Shown one piece after another: positions 12,817 to 24,330 of a stretch of DNA of 64,000 nucleotides; within the stretch, counting starts at the first letter, position 1; each line of letters begins with the position of its first letter. A program made the position numbers and the translations under genes. The DNA is taken from NCBI GenBank assembly GCA_034336665.1, contig CM067569.1, positions 25,868,224 through 25,932,223 of the forward strand. Direction: 5' to 3'. Origin of the DNA: Luscinia megarhynchos. Taxonomy: Eukaryota > Chordata > Aves > Passeriformes > Turdidae. The notes beneath the pieces are model-generated. The model saw only the letters and a program-made list of their open reading frames with translations, had not been told where the DNA came from and did no database searches.

Positions 12817-13539
12817 TGTCCTGGTTTGAAGGACAGGTGTCTGCCAATAAAGGCAGGAGCTTCCCTTTGAAATGGAGAATGTAAACTCCCTCCCTCCAAT
12901 TTATTATAATTTTGAAATTAAGGGCTCTCAGGCAAAGATATGGGAATTAGGAATAACAGTTCTGTACTAGGAAAATTAAAATAGAAATGCAGTATTACAA
13001 AGAACAATCCCAAAACACTGACAGAGTCAGAATCCAACCTGACACCCATCAGTCAGTCAGGGTGTTGGCAGCAGTGCCATTAAATGGTGGCTGCATCCTC
13101 CTGCAGTGGCAGATGTGGTTCAGCTGGAGCAGTGCTCCTGTAGAAAGTGCAGTTTTCCTCTGAAGGTGCAGGGATGATGTGGAAAGGTCTGGTTTTCCTC
13201 TGGAATCCAGTGGAAAGAAGGTACCTTGTTGTTCCAAATCTCAGTTTTTATCTAGGTAGGAAAGGCTTGGCTCCTCCCCTGGCTGGAGCATCTCCCAGTG
13301 GGATGATGGAATTTTATCAGTCATGCACTGGGACTCAATGGGCCCAGCAGCAGATGATATCTTCCTGGGGGAGGATGGGTTGTGAAAAAGATTAAGGTGA
13401 TTGCCCCAACTGGTTTTAAAGATGGCCCATTAGCAGATAATATGTGCCATGGAGGTAAGGAATCACTGCCCCACCCAGCTTCAACAGATGGGGATGGAAT
13501 ACACATTCCTGGCCACATCCTGTACTGCAGCTCAAGACA
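12817..13539 (-). mobile_element. Solo LTR of an avian endogenous retrovirus
   Basis: The element starts TGTCCTGG and ends AAGACA on the + strand, so it has TG...CA ends. It is flanked by the identical 5-mer GATGG at 12812-12816 and 13540-13544, which fixes both edges. Read on the - strand it has a GC-containing upstream region, a TATA-like GATAAAAA (complement of 13245-13252) and AATAAA (complement of 12900-12905) about 80 bases from its 3' end, so the sense strand is taken as minus. A 5-bp duplication fits ERVL-type integrases but does not prove the class. No internal viral sequence remains, so the provirus was removed by LTR-LTR recombination. The family recurs at 23690-24330. Confidence 0.85.
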
Positions 13540-13544
13540 GATGG
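13540..13544. repeat. Right target-site duplication of the solo LTR
   Basis: GATGG directly follows the terminal CA of the LTR and equals the 5-mer on its other side. Confidence 0.8.
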
Positions 13545-16500
13545 AAAGAAAAAGATAAATTGAATTTTTTCCATCGTATTTTCTCCCTCTCTTTCACCTC
13601 CTGCTGAGTAGAGGAGTGAGAGCAACTTGATGAGCACCAGCCAAGGTCAGCCCACTACAAGCATAAATCTGAAGCTTTTTGGCTTGAGATGTTGCTGGTT
13701 CACCTGCAGTGGCTTATTGGTTACCTTTCTGTGCATAAGGCTTCTGTTTCTATAGCTGTTATTAGCCAGGTATCTTTAGTTTTCATTCTCAAATACATTC
13801 AGATGTAAAAATCCAGTTGAATTCAATGTTACCTTCACGACTCATTCACTAATATGTGGGTTTATGGTAGACCTACAAATGCTCTGTTAAGTGACAAACA
13901 TATTATGTCTTCATATATGAAATTAAAGCAGATTTTTTTTTCTGAAAAAGCTCTCCCCAACTAAAACTTTCTAGAAACTTCTGTTTTCCCAGCATATAAC
14001 AAGCTCAAATGTAATGTATTCTGTCCTGCAGTGTGTTTCCTTCAAAATCACAGGACTGGTAACAATGCTGAAAATTATTGACTGCTTTATTGTATTTGTG
14101 ACTGCCATACTGTTCTGATTGAAATGTTCCTCCCATGTAATCATTTGCCTGATCATGTAGCAACAGGTGCAGTTAACATTAATCCTTCCTTATGAGAACA
14201 GTAATAAATGTGCTGTGTCCCTTCCCAAGGTTAGAGCCAGCGTGAGCTTTTTTCAGTTAACAGACCTATATGTGTCAAAATAACTGATTTTTCAAAGTGG
14301 CTGGCAGTGGCCTGAGTATTCCTGGATCAGCTTTTTTGCTCAGCAGAGGAAAGCATTTTCTTTGGCCTCGGGAGAGAGAGATGTTCTCCATCAAAATAGT
14401 GATTTTTTTCCTCTTCTCAAGTGAAAAGTACCTGTCAATGTAAAGCTACCTTTCCCAACTTCAGAGTAGGAAAGTACCACTCATAAATCCAGAGAGGAGT
14501 CTTTACTTCACTGCATGTTCTTGGATAATAAAGTGATGGCATAAAGAGCAGGACAGAGACAGAGAACATGGGCTGGGAAGGGCAGTGCTAAGGCAGTTTT
14601 AAAAATTTCTCTTGATGCCACTCCCTATGTTGATGGAGGCAGGGGATGATAAATGCTTGTTGTCTGTTTTCAGTGTCATGTATGTAGGACTTAGTTATTA
14701 ATGGATTAAAAAACAACAGAAATTATTGTTCTCCTATTTATGTTAATACTTTTTGGCTAAGAATTCATTTCAGCTCTCACATTCTTGCTAGTCATTGATC
14801 ACACAGGAGCTTTAGTTCTTCTGCAGTGACTGAAATGCTCATAAAAGCCATTGGTTTCTGAGATATGTGTGCATTGTCAGAAAAGGTTGGAAGATCTGAC
14901 CAAACCCAAAATTTTATCTCAAAACTGCTTATGTCGTTCTCCTGAGAGAAGAGAGAAATGCCATGCAAAGAGCTGTGTCCTGAAAGCTGCTTAGACATCT
15001 AAATTACTGGAGTCTTGCAAAACTGACAATTTTGTATCAACTTTATCATCATTGCAGGTCAGGTTGTTCATTAGCTGCAGATACATGCTCCATTACTACA
15101 TGCAATTTTCTTTTGATTTATGCAACAGAGAAGAAATAGGAGACCTTTCTTTTTTAACTGCTGATTCAAATTTTTATAAAATTCTGAATTTAGTAATTAT
15201 AAAGCAGTGCAGTAATTTGCTCTTATGCAATGTGTAGTTTATAAACTTTTACTTATGATCAGGGCACAAAGCAGTTTTTGACATTTGTAAATCCCAATCT
15301 AGTCTCCAGTCATTGAGGATATTATTTGGATTTGCAGTGATATGGGGAAATATATGCAATGGAACACAGAAAATTCTAAATGCTGTTGACAGGTTTTGAC
15401 AGCCATAATCCTGATCTCATCCAGTATGTTTCATGCTGTCGACAAGGGAACTATTCTTCTTCTTTCTGTTCATATGCAGCATACATTTGGAGTGTTCTGA
15501 GCTATTTGTCTTGTTGTAAATTCCCATTTTAAATGTTCACAAAGATTAGCTCAGTGTCACCGTTTGTAATTTTGCACTTTGGGGAGAGGGATAGCAGGGA
15601 GTTTCTTTGAATTACAATGCTGTGTGCTTTTAAAAACTATAGTGAAAAGGGGGCATCTCTGACCCCTTTCTCTGCCAAGTCATGTAAAACCCACCTCAGT
15701 TGTTGTGGGCAGCTGGGGAGGAGATGTGCACAGTGCTCTCCTGCCCCTGCACTGCACCCCAGAGCTCCAGGGGTCTGGGTATCAGGAGAACCCATCCCTG
15801 TGCTCCCTCAATGCCCATTTGGACCTGCAGGTCCAAGACATGGATTTGATTTCACAGAGTTAGGGAGACATCTCAACTTCCTTCCCATGTAATTTAGCAG
15901 AGACTCATTGAACTCTTCGTGTCAGTGCACGTGGGACCCATTTTGGAGATGCCTGTGCCTTTCATGTCACCAGGAGAACATTTCCTACTGCATATCCCTG
16001 TGCTGTGCTGTAGGATTGATCTGCTACAGGGCTCCTTAAGCACAGTGGCTTGCTGTATAAACATACTCCTAATCTGCTATTTTTGTCCTTAGAATTCTGT
16101 ACAAAAATTACCCTTCTTTGTGAAAAGATGTTCAGAATTTTTGGTAGGCTGCCCGTCTCTCATTGAAGTGGAAGAAGTGTTGCATGCAGGCTTTTTTTAG
16201 CCACATGGTACTTTTCATCCACCTAGCATATGCTTGGGAGATCAGGATATCAAGTGCTTTACTTTGGAACAAACACTCATGGTGTGAGTAAATATGGCTT
16301 GGTGGAGAAAATTGAACAGAAGAATAACATCTGAGTGGCTTATGAAATTTTGTAGAAATGTATTCTAGCAAGTTTTCCTGTGAAATATGCATCATTCTTT
16401 ATCTTTACTGAAATTCTGATTTATTTTTTCCACCAGAAATCATAAGTTCTTCCTACCCAGAAAGTAAGGACAGATTTGATCTGTTAGCTGGAAGAATTCT

Positions 16501-18865
16501 TCCACAGACAACAGAGGGAGAAGCTGGATCGCTGAGCTTACAGCCTGTAAAGGCCTGGATCTGGGCAAGTTAGGGGCAATTTTTACTGAAATTTAAACAT
16601 TTCTTCCTCTTTGAGTAAACCATAGGGAACTTTTAACACACTTCTTGGCAGTCCTTTGCTGTCTGTTAACTCTGGCATTGCTGTTCAGGCTGGAAGCAGC
16701 AGGATACAGATCCTGCAGCCTGAGGGCTGAGTGCTCGTTTGGTCCAAGACCACACAGAGTTCTTCATCAAAAGGTGTTCTTTGAGTTCCTTTACCTTTTC
16801 TGATGGGAAATGGTGCAGCTTTTACTCTTCTTCAGCTGCCAGGCTATGTGCAGAGATGGAGAGTAAGCAATAAATCCATTGAGAAGCCAGGCAAGCCTTC
16901 CCATGCAAACTCAGTCCAGTAGAGTTTGCCTTCTTTATTTAATATTTCAGTTCTCAGGTCACCCCTGTACCTAAATTGATGCAGTGGGAGTATACATTTA
17001 CCTGGGGCTTTATCCATCACATATATTTAGTCCTTGAAGCCTAAAAATACATTTGAAAAACCATTATTATACTTGATTCAAGTCACTGATGCAATTTGTG
17101 TTGCAGTCTGTTCTTAGTGAGAATGCAGAAGATAGGTCCAGACTAGGAGATCACTAGAAATGAATAACAACTTTACCAAATATTCCAGTAGCATTTTTAA
17201 ATGGTCTTCAGTGTGTAATCCTTTTTACTTTTGTATTGCCTGATGAAAAGACTATGGAGTCACAAAAAAGGGTTTCTGAGGTTTTTATCCTTCCTTGCTC
17301 ATCTCTGTGTTTATTCTTACACTGTGTGACATCCATGCAGCCATCCAGAGTCAGATTTGGTTGTCTGCCTGGGGAATGGGAAGTAATTCAAAGCAAAAGG
17401 ACACTGGCAAATTTTATTCTGGTTGGTGCATTTTATTAGAAGCAGTAAGTGACAACCTGGCTCGTAAAGACATGCTGAGATTAATCCTTTAAAAGAACAA
17501 ACTTGGACTGAGGTGCCTGTTAGTGTAGGGGGAAGTGTATTTTAATGGGATCATGAAGCATGCCAAATGTAGTTTATTTCCATTTTTACATTGATGTACT
17601 ACTATATTCATCCCTGGCACCCACAGGAATCTTGTCCATTGTCATCTTTGTCATTTTAATTGACAGAAATGTAACGTTTGGCCAAAATAAATGAAGTATA
17701 ACTTTCAGCTGATAAAAAAGACTGCTCAGTTTATAGCTGGAGATGTATATAATACTTATCTGTTCCTAAAATGCATGTAAAATACAGGTAATGAGCAAAA
17801 TTTGAGAATTCTTTCATTTGTGCTTACTTTCTCTGCTAAAAAGCACTTATAGATCTCATATAGATGTAATGAATGCTGAAAACCAGTTTGCTTGTAGTGA
17901 ATTTCTTAATTAGCATTAAAAATAATATTTGCTTTTATTGAGTTGAACACTGTGGTCCTGATGTCAACACTGTTGCTGTCAGCTCTTTTGGTGAGGCTTT
18001 GGTACAATTACGCTTCTGGGAAGGTTGGTGAACTCTTTTCCCATGCTGGAATAAATGATTTAAAGAATAACATGGAAGAATCTATGTGTCAGTACCTGAG
18101 TCTTGATAGAGATGTGTGTGCTTCTCTTAAGCAAATTAGGGTATGCTTCAAGATGAAACATGAAAAAGGAAATACACTTCTGGTTGGGAAATGAGTGTCA
18201 AGGAGTAATTGTCAGCACTTTTCTTTTGCACCCAAATTAGCATCCTGATCTAGTTCTAGTGGTTTATTTTTATTTTAATGGCAGTAGTGGAGCTTAGCAT
18301 TTGTGAATGATGCCAGTGTGGAAGGAGTTGTGAACTCCTTTTGGGTATGGGGTAATGATTCTGACAGATTGGAAGGGCAGTCCCTGAAAAGACAAAATGC
18401 TGTAACTGGCAAGACAAACTCTAAAGTGTGAGTAGTGCTGAGTATCAAAATGGTTCTTTGTGTTTATGTCTGACTCCCCTAAATAAGTTGATAATGTGAT
18501 AGTTGTAAATTGAGGTAATTGCCTTCTAAGGATATATCATAAAAAGTTGGGTTTGCATTTAGCTAGAAGGTTTTGTCCAGACTTTGAGCCCATTTTTAAA
18601 AAAAAATCTGGTAGTTGAATAGATTCCTTTGAAACACCAACAGGCAATTTAAATAAAGTAAGAAAATTTAAATGGATTACATTTGTCTTGTTGTGTATAA
18701 GAGAAGACTTCATAGAATATGAGCAGGACTTTAAAAATGCAGAATAGTCTTGTGAAGTGATTGATTGTTCTCTGAGAAGGCTGTGTGTGGGATGGAAAGA
18801 AATTGTCTGTTTGCACTAGCTCAGATGTTTGAATATTAGGAGGAGATCCACCATCAAAAAAAAGC
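13545..18865. other. Unrecognised intronic DNA
   Basis: Mostly AT-rich, with a GC-richer patch at about 15650-15860 that has no recognisable coding or repeat content. I see no exon or named repeat. Confidence 0.45.
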
Positions 18866-18915
18866 AAAAATAAAGAGTAAGAAAATTTTCAAAAATAAAG
18901 AGTAAGAAAATTTTC
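18866..18915. repeat. Perfect 25-bp tandem duplication
   Basis: The 25 bases at 18866-18890 recur without change at 18891-18915. The unit is A-rich and contains AATAAAGAGTAAG. Identity of the two halves suggests a young duplication or an assembly artefact. Confidence 0.85.
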
Positions 18916-20128
18916 TTGAGTTTGATATTTTAAGGTAGTTACCCACATATCAGGTATAACACTGATCACTCATGATGATCCTTTTCTGGTACTAAAGAAT
19001 GTGTAAAGGGATACATATCTGGTGATAAGTCACAGATTCCTTTTTTATCTTTAATTTCTTTCATGATCCTATTTTCTCTTTTTCAGTGACAAAATGTTAA
19101 TTATGGTTGTCAGCATTACACAATTCTGGTGTTATTTCATGTTAACACTGACATTAGTCCATAACTCCCTGAAAAGCAGTAGCAGTGGCATGTGCTTTGG
19201 AAGTTGATTTTGTTTTGTTTTTCTTCTCAACTTGTGTTAAGGTTTTAGGCAGTGGCATTTTTTAATAGGTGAACAAGTCATTGATAAATTTATTTATCAT
19301 TTTTCATATATACTCTTGCTGTGGAAGATGCTATTTTATGTATAATGCAGGTTTTCTTAATCAGCTTATGAAAAAATTTAATATACTGTAGCCTGGTCAT
19401 TCTGCTGTTAAATCAGGCAGACCTCTAGAGGGAAGAGTCTGACAGCTTATGATCATCCCATCTAAAATCAATTAGTGATATTCAGTGGAGCAGTTTAAGG
19501 GAATCATTTTAACAGCTATCATATTGCAGGACACAGAGTTAGATCCACAATGGGTCACAAATAAAATGGACAATCATTTGTCCTGCAAAAGCTAATAATA
19601 GTCATGATCTGAGAAGGGCAGCTAAGTAGCAAATGTTGGGGCTCAAGCAGAAAGTCCCAGTGCTGTTCTCCATGAACACTCTTAATGATCCATGAAAAAA
19701 TGGAAAGATCTCTGTGTAACATCTGAAAACACAAAGATGCCTTCCTAAAACACCAGACTCAAACCTTACTTTGAGGGGTGGATCTCTCACTGTGGGTATC
19801 ACCTGCACCTACATGTGGAGATAAATAAAGTTAAACTGACAGTACTGTAATTTATAAAGCTATAATATAAATTATCTCTGTGATTTCTGTACTTGTCTTA
19901 CTGAGTTGAAAAAACAGTAAGTAAAAGGCCAGGCAGGACTTTTTGGATGAATCTGACAGACATTTGCAGCAGGGCAGTGTCTGTGGCACAAACCTTGGCT
20001 CCGTGGGATTTTCAGCTGCTGCACTCTGTGGTGTGTGGCTCCAGCTGGAGATGTGCAGGACACCACTTGCAGCCTGCTGGAATGAGAAGAGTTTCTGATT
20101 CCTCACAAGTTTGCTGTGAGCCAAGTAT

Positions 20129-20145
20129 ATTATTATTATTATTAT
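20129..20145. repeat. (ATT)n microsatellite
   Basis: Five ATT units plus a partial sixth. Confidence 0.85.
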
Positions 20146-21478
20146 CCAAATGATATTATCATCTGGATTTTGGTGCCTTTTCCAGCATTGTATCAGTGGA
20201 GCCTGGCTTATTGTGAGAGCTTTTCCCTGCTCAGGTCATAGGTGTGACTATCTGAGCTCAGGCAACATGTAGCATAGAGCTTTAATTTTTTGTCAGCCCC
20301 CATATTAGCATTGATTCAGGATTGCAGGGTTACATCCCTACATACATCCCCTTGAAGGTTTTCATGGGAAATATTTTTAAATTAGTGGAATATGAATGTT
20401 AGTTTGTGTGTTAACAAATAAATGTTTGTCTCCAGCATTCTGCTAAGGACTTTGAGAATACAGCTGTTGTAGTAATTTCATCACTCTTTTAGAGAAACTG
20501 TTTCTGAGCTGTTACTTATTGTATGATTTTAAAATATCTTGCATCTGACATACTTGACCTTTTCTTATCCACTTACAGCTCAAAACTGAATCTATTCAGT
20601 AGAGCTCTTAAAATATCCCGATTGGAGACTCCAACAATCTTACAGTGGAAAGAAACAGCCCTCTCTTTACAATTGGTATCTCAGGAAGAAATAGACCACT
20701 TGAGGACTCATTTGACAGAAGAATCCCGATGAGCATTCTTACCTCTTCTAGTAAAGATGATGATAGGGATTAGGAATCCCCTAGTGCAGGACCTCTGTAT
20801 AAAACCTGAGCAGCTCTGCAGGATACTTGGAAAAGACTTTATACAAAATCTTTTCTCTGTTTTTGTCAGAAGTTTCCTCTTGCATCTTGGCTCAAGTGTT
20901 ATCCTTTGTTCCTTGCAAGTCTTTATCTTTCATGTTTCCCTTGGCTATTAAAAGCTCCACTGTTTGTTGTAATCTATTTCTGAGTTTTTATGGTTGACTG
21001 AAATATAGTTAAGTGTATTATCATCATATTAGAGCCTCAGAGACCAATGGCTAAAATTACCAGTTTTTACACAAAATTAAATATCTTTCTTTAAAATAAT
21101 ATGCTTCCAGTGTTGTATAAGACATTATACAAGACAATCATTTATTTCTCTTTTGTAAGACAACTGCTACACTGCTGGGAGGATCTCAATACAATTTCTA
21201 AAGACTAAAAAACTGTTTCTAATACAAATCAATGACTGTTACAATAGTGGAAAAAAACCCCTTAGGCACAGTATTCTTTGCAGAGGGGTTTACAAATGTT
21301 GCTCCAGTGTATGGTGTAAATATATGTCAGTCATGCAGCCCGAAAAATAGTTTGGGTTTGTTTGGGTTATTTTAAATTTAGCTTTTAAACCAAATTTTAG
21401 GAGATAGCTTTGTATTTAGGCCAATGTCCTGATCCAAAGGGAAATAGCTGCAGTTCAAGTTTAGTTTGCAGTTTAGTT

Positions 21479-21502
21479 TAAGGCCTCTGAAGAGAGGCCT
21501 TA
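21479..21502. repeat. Hairpin with 10-bp perfect stem
   Basis: TAAGGCCTCT is followed by the loop GAAG and then AGAGGCCTTA, the exact reverse complement. There is no T tract or other context that gives it a function. Confidence 0.8.
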
Positions 21503-23689
21503 TGAAGAGCTTTAGAAGTAGCAGAAAATTTGTAGTCTTGTGTTTTTATGGTTCTGCTTCCACAATTCACAAGGCTACCAAAACAGATTTTGCAAATAGT
21601 CCTAAACTCTCATCTCTGATGCTCTCTAATGTCCCTGGCTAGTAGGAGTGCTTTATAAATAACCCCTCATCCTGGTGGAGAGCCTGAGAGAGGCTCTGTG
21701 CAGGGTGAAGAGATTAAAACAACAGGTAGAGGAGGCTTCAAAGGGCTGCGTGGCTGAAAATAAACCACCTGGCACGTGTTTTGTTTGTACTGCTTTGAGT
21801 TTGTACAGGAAAAAAAAAAAGCTTTTCCCCACTTGAAACTGTTGTTAACATAGATTTGGTTTATATCCTGATTTCCATATGGCCAAAAATCTTAAAATTA
21901 CTCAGTGCAGCATTTCCTAAAGGATTCATGCAGCTGCTGATGTGGTGTCACCACATGTCACCTCAGGTTGGCAGAAAGATCCCAGGGACCACAGGGCTGC
22001 ACGTGGTGTCTCTGCCCAAGGATGTCTTGAAGATGTTGTGCATTATTTGCATGACTTGTTTTGTGTCTTGAAAAGTTCTTCCCCAAAATCAGTCATCTGC
22101 CCACAATCATCTTAAAATTTTATTACAGTTGGGATGTTTGGATTTTTTAGTTGATAAATAATTTTTTTGAGTTACTACCTAAAATCTATTTTTGGAGCAT
22201 ATAACTTCCCTAACGATTTCTGACTTGGACTAAATTAATATGTAGAGCTAGGCTTAGAATTTAAAATGCTTAGGACTGTTTTACAGTCATACACACTTCT
22301 ATGAACATATACAGACATATAAACTTATAAGAACTCATATTTAAAATAAGCTCTGTATTCCTCATATTATATATTACACTGGGCTTAAATTACTATTCAA
22401 GCTACCATTTACTTTGGCTAATCAGGTTAATGGATTTTAAAATCAGCTTCGAAGATGACAGGTAGGTGGAACAGAAACATCACACTGCTACTTAAATCCA
22501 AATTAAAGGAGTATGAAAGAAAAAAGACCAGAATATGAGAGTCTGATTTTCATTCTGCGTTAATCTGACAGTTTAAGAGTGTTTCTGCCATGTATCTACA
22601 GTATGAGTTCTCTAAAATGTTAATCTTTCTACATGTTTTACAGAATGAACAGAAAAAATTAAACATTGACTTTACACATTTATATTTAATAATTCTAGCT
22701 GTACATAATTGTAGTAGATGATTACTGCTTATTACTGGAGAAAGATTATTTGCAAAAACACTTGAAATTCCATTATATTTGTGTCCTGATTAGATTAATT
22801 TATCGTCTCTTTAGAAAGAAGTATAGTGATTCCATAAAAAGGAAAACAGAAGCCTTCCTCCTTGGGTAGTTTTTAGCCCATTTTTGGTTCATAGCTAAAG
22901 ACTCTTTAAAATTTGGTTTGCCTGTAGTAGCTGTATCAGAATTTGTAAGCCTGTGACTCCAGATGTCAAGGAGCTGAAGGTAATGTTAGATATTCTAGTT
23001 TCTTCTTAAAGATCCTGATCATTACCTGTCCTATAAAGGTTCTAATTGATTCATATATTATCCATTAGTTGTGCTGGCAGAGCAGCCTTCCTCTGTCCTG
23101 AGTGCTCTGGCAGTTTTAGGAATGCATCTGGAAGATCCCTGTAGGACTAATGCAGTGAACACATGGTACAGCCATGCTGCTGGAATCAGTCCCTCCAGAC
23201 TCAGAAGAGCTTTAGCCTGATACTCTCCAATCCCCTGAATGTCAATGTGGAACACTCAGCTTATGTCAGCACTTGAACATGCTTTTAGTGGCCTAGAAAT
23301 GCTTCCTCACTGCTTCAGAGCAAAAATGTGTGAGGAACAGCTATGCCATTTGAAGTTCAGAAAGCAAAGGCACAAAGAAATGCCAGCTCATTTTTTTCTC
23401 TTCTTGTTTTCCCTGAACTTAGGCAGCAGTCTAGAACAGAATCAACCATAGGAAAAGCAGAAATTTTGTTACCTAGTCACCATAGTCTCACCATTGTGTT
23501 CATCAGTCTCTGCTGTGCTTATCCTCATGAAAACTCTGTATGGCTGAGCCAGCAAAGTTGCCCAAAAACTTACTGGTGAAGACAACTTACAAAAGAGAAC
23601 TCACAGGCTGTGGGGAGTCTAGTCTTTGCAGAAAAGTGCCCATTTGCATTTTTGAAAGAATCCTGGTGGTTCAGGAATTCAGACAATAT

Positions 23690-24330
23690 AATGGTTTTGA
23701 AAGCAAAACCAGAGACTCCAAATCAGAAATACAGTTTAACAGGGAAAAAAAAGAAAAATAAAATACATGCAATAGTAGAAAAGAAAAACCACTGACAGTC
23801 AGAATACAACCTGACACCCCTGCTGGTTAGGGTGGTGGTAGCAGTCCAGATAAAGTGCTCCTGTTGAAGTAGTGATCCTGTAGAAAGGTCTGGCAGCTCT
23901 TGCCCTCTGGAAACCAGTGGGTAAGGGCTGCTTTGGTGTTCCAAATCTCACTTTTTATCTAGGTAGGAAAGGCTTGGCTCCTCCCCCTGGCTGGAGCATC
24001 TCCCAGTGGGACTCAATGGCCATTAAGGATGGGTCAAGGGAAAGGTAAAGAACACTGCCCCACCTGGTTTTAGCAGCTGGCCCATTAGCAGAGGATATCT
24101 CACACAGAGATAAGAATCACTGCCCCACCTGGTTTTAGCAGCTGGCCCATTAGCAGAGGATATCTCACACAGAGATAAGAATCACTGCTCCACCTGGTTT
24201 TAGCAGCTGGCCCATTAGCAGAGGATATCTCCACACGGAGATAAGGATCACTGCTCCACCTTGTTTCAGCAGATGGTGATAGAATACATACTTTTGGGCA
24301 CATCTTTACATTGTAACCTAGGACAAGACA
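23690..24330 (-). mobile_element. Second LTR of the same family, rearranged
   Basis: From about 23795 the sequence follows the LTR at 12817-13539 (GACAGTCAGAATACAACCTG, TTCCAAATCTCACTTTTTAT, TCTAGGTAGGAAAGGCTTGG and others) and ends in the same GGACAAGACA at 24321-24330. The TATA-like site is kept (complement of 23952-23959). Relative to the first copy it lacks about 35 bp near 24010, between short direct repeats, and other parts of the first half, while its U3 carries extra copies of a 65-bp unit. The left 100 bases or so align poorly, so the left edge is uncertain and no target duplication could be confirmed. The sense strand is again minus. Confidence 0.8.
24053..24280 (-). repeat. 65-bp tandem repeat in LTR U3, about 3.4 copies
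   Basis: Units begin at 24053, 24118 and 24183, with a partial fourth at 24249, giving a period of 65, 65 and 66 bp. Units one and two are identical over all 65 bases. Unit three differs at a few positions and by one inserted base. The first copy of this LTR has only about 1.4 units (period 65, from 13402 to about 13495). On the sense (-) strand the array lies upstream of the TATA-like site. Confidence 0.92.

Larger units (their letters stand above)
18916..23689. other. Unrecognised intronic DNA
   Basis: AT-rich sequence with one trinucleotide repeat (20129-20145) and one strong hairpin (21479-21502). The frame at 20523-20732 is discussed as a possible cryptic exon but is not called. Confidence 0.45.

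Noticed and set aside
12817..24330. The two related LTRs as ends of one provirus
   Set aside because: The first has its own perfect target duplication on both sides, the two differ by several rearrangements, and no viral coding sequence was seen between them.
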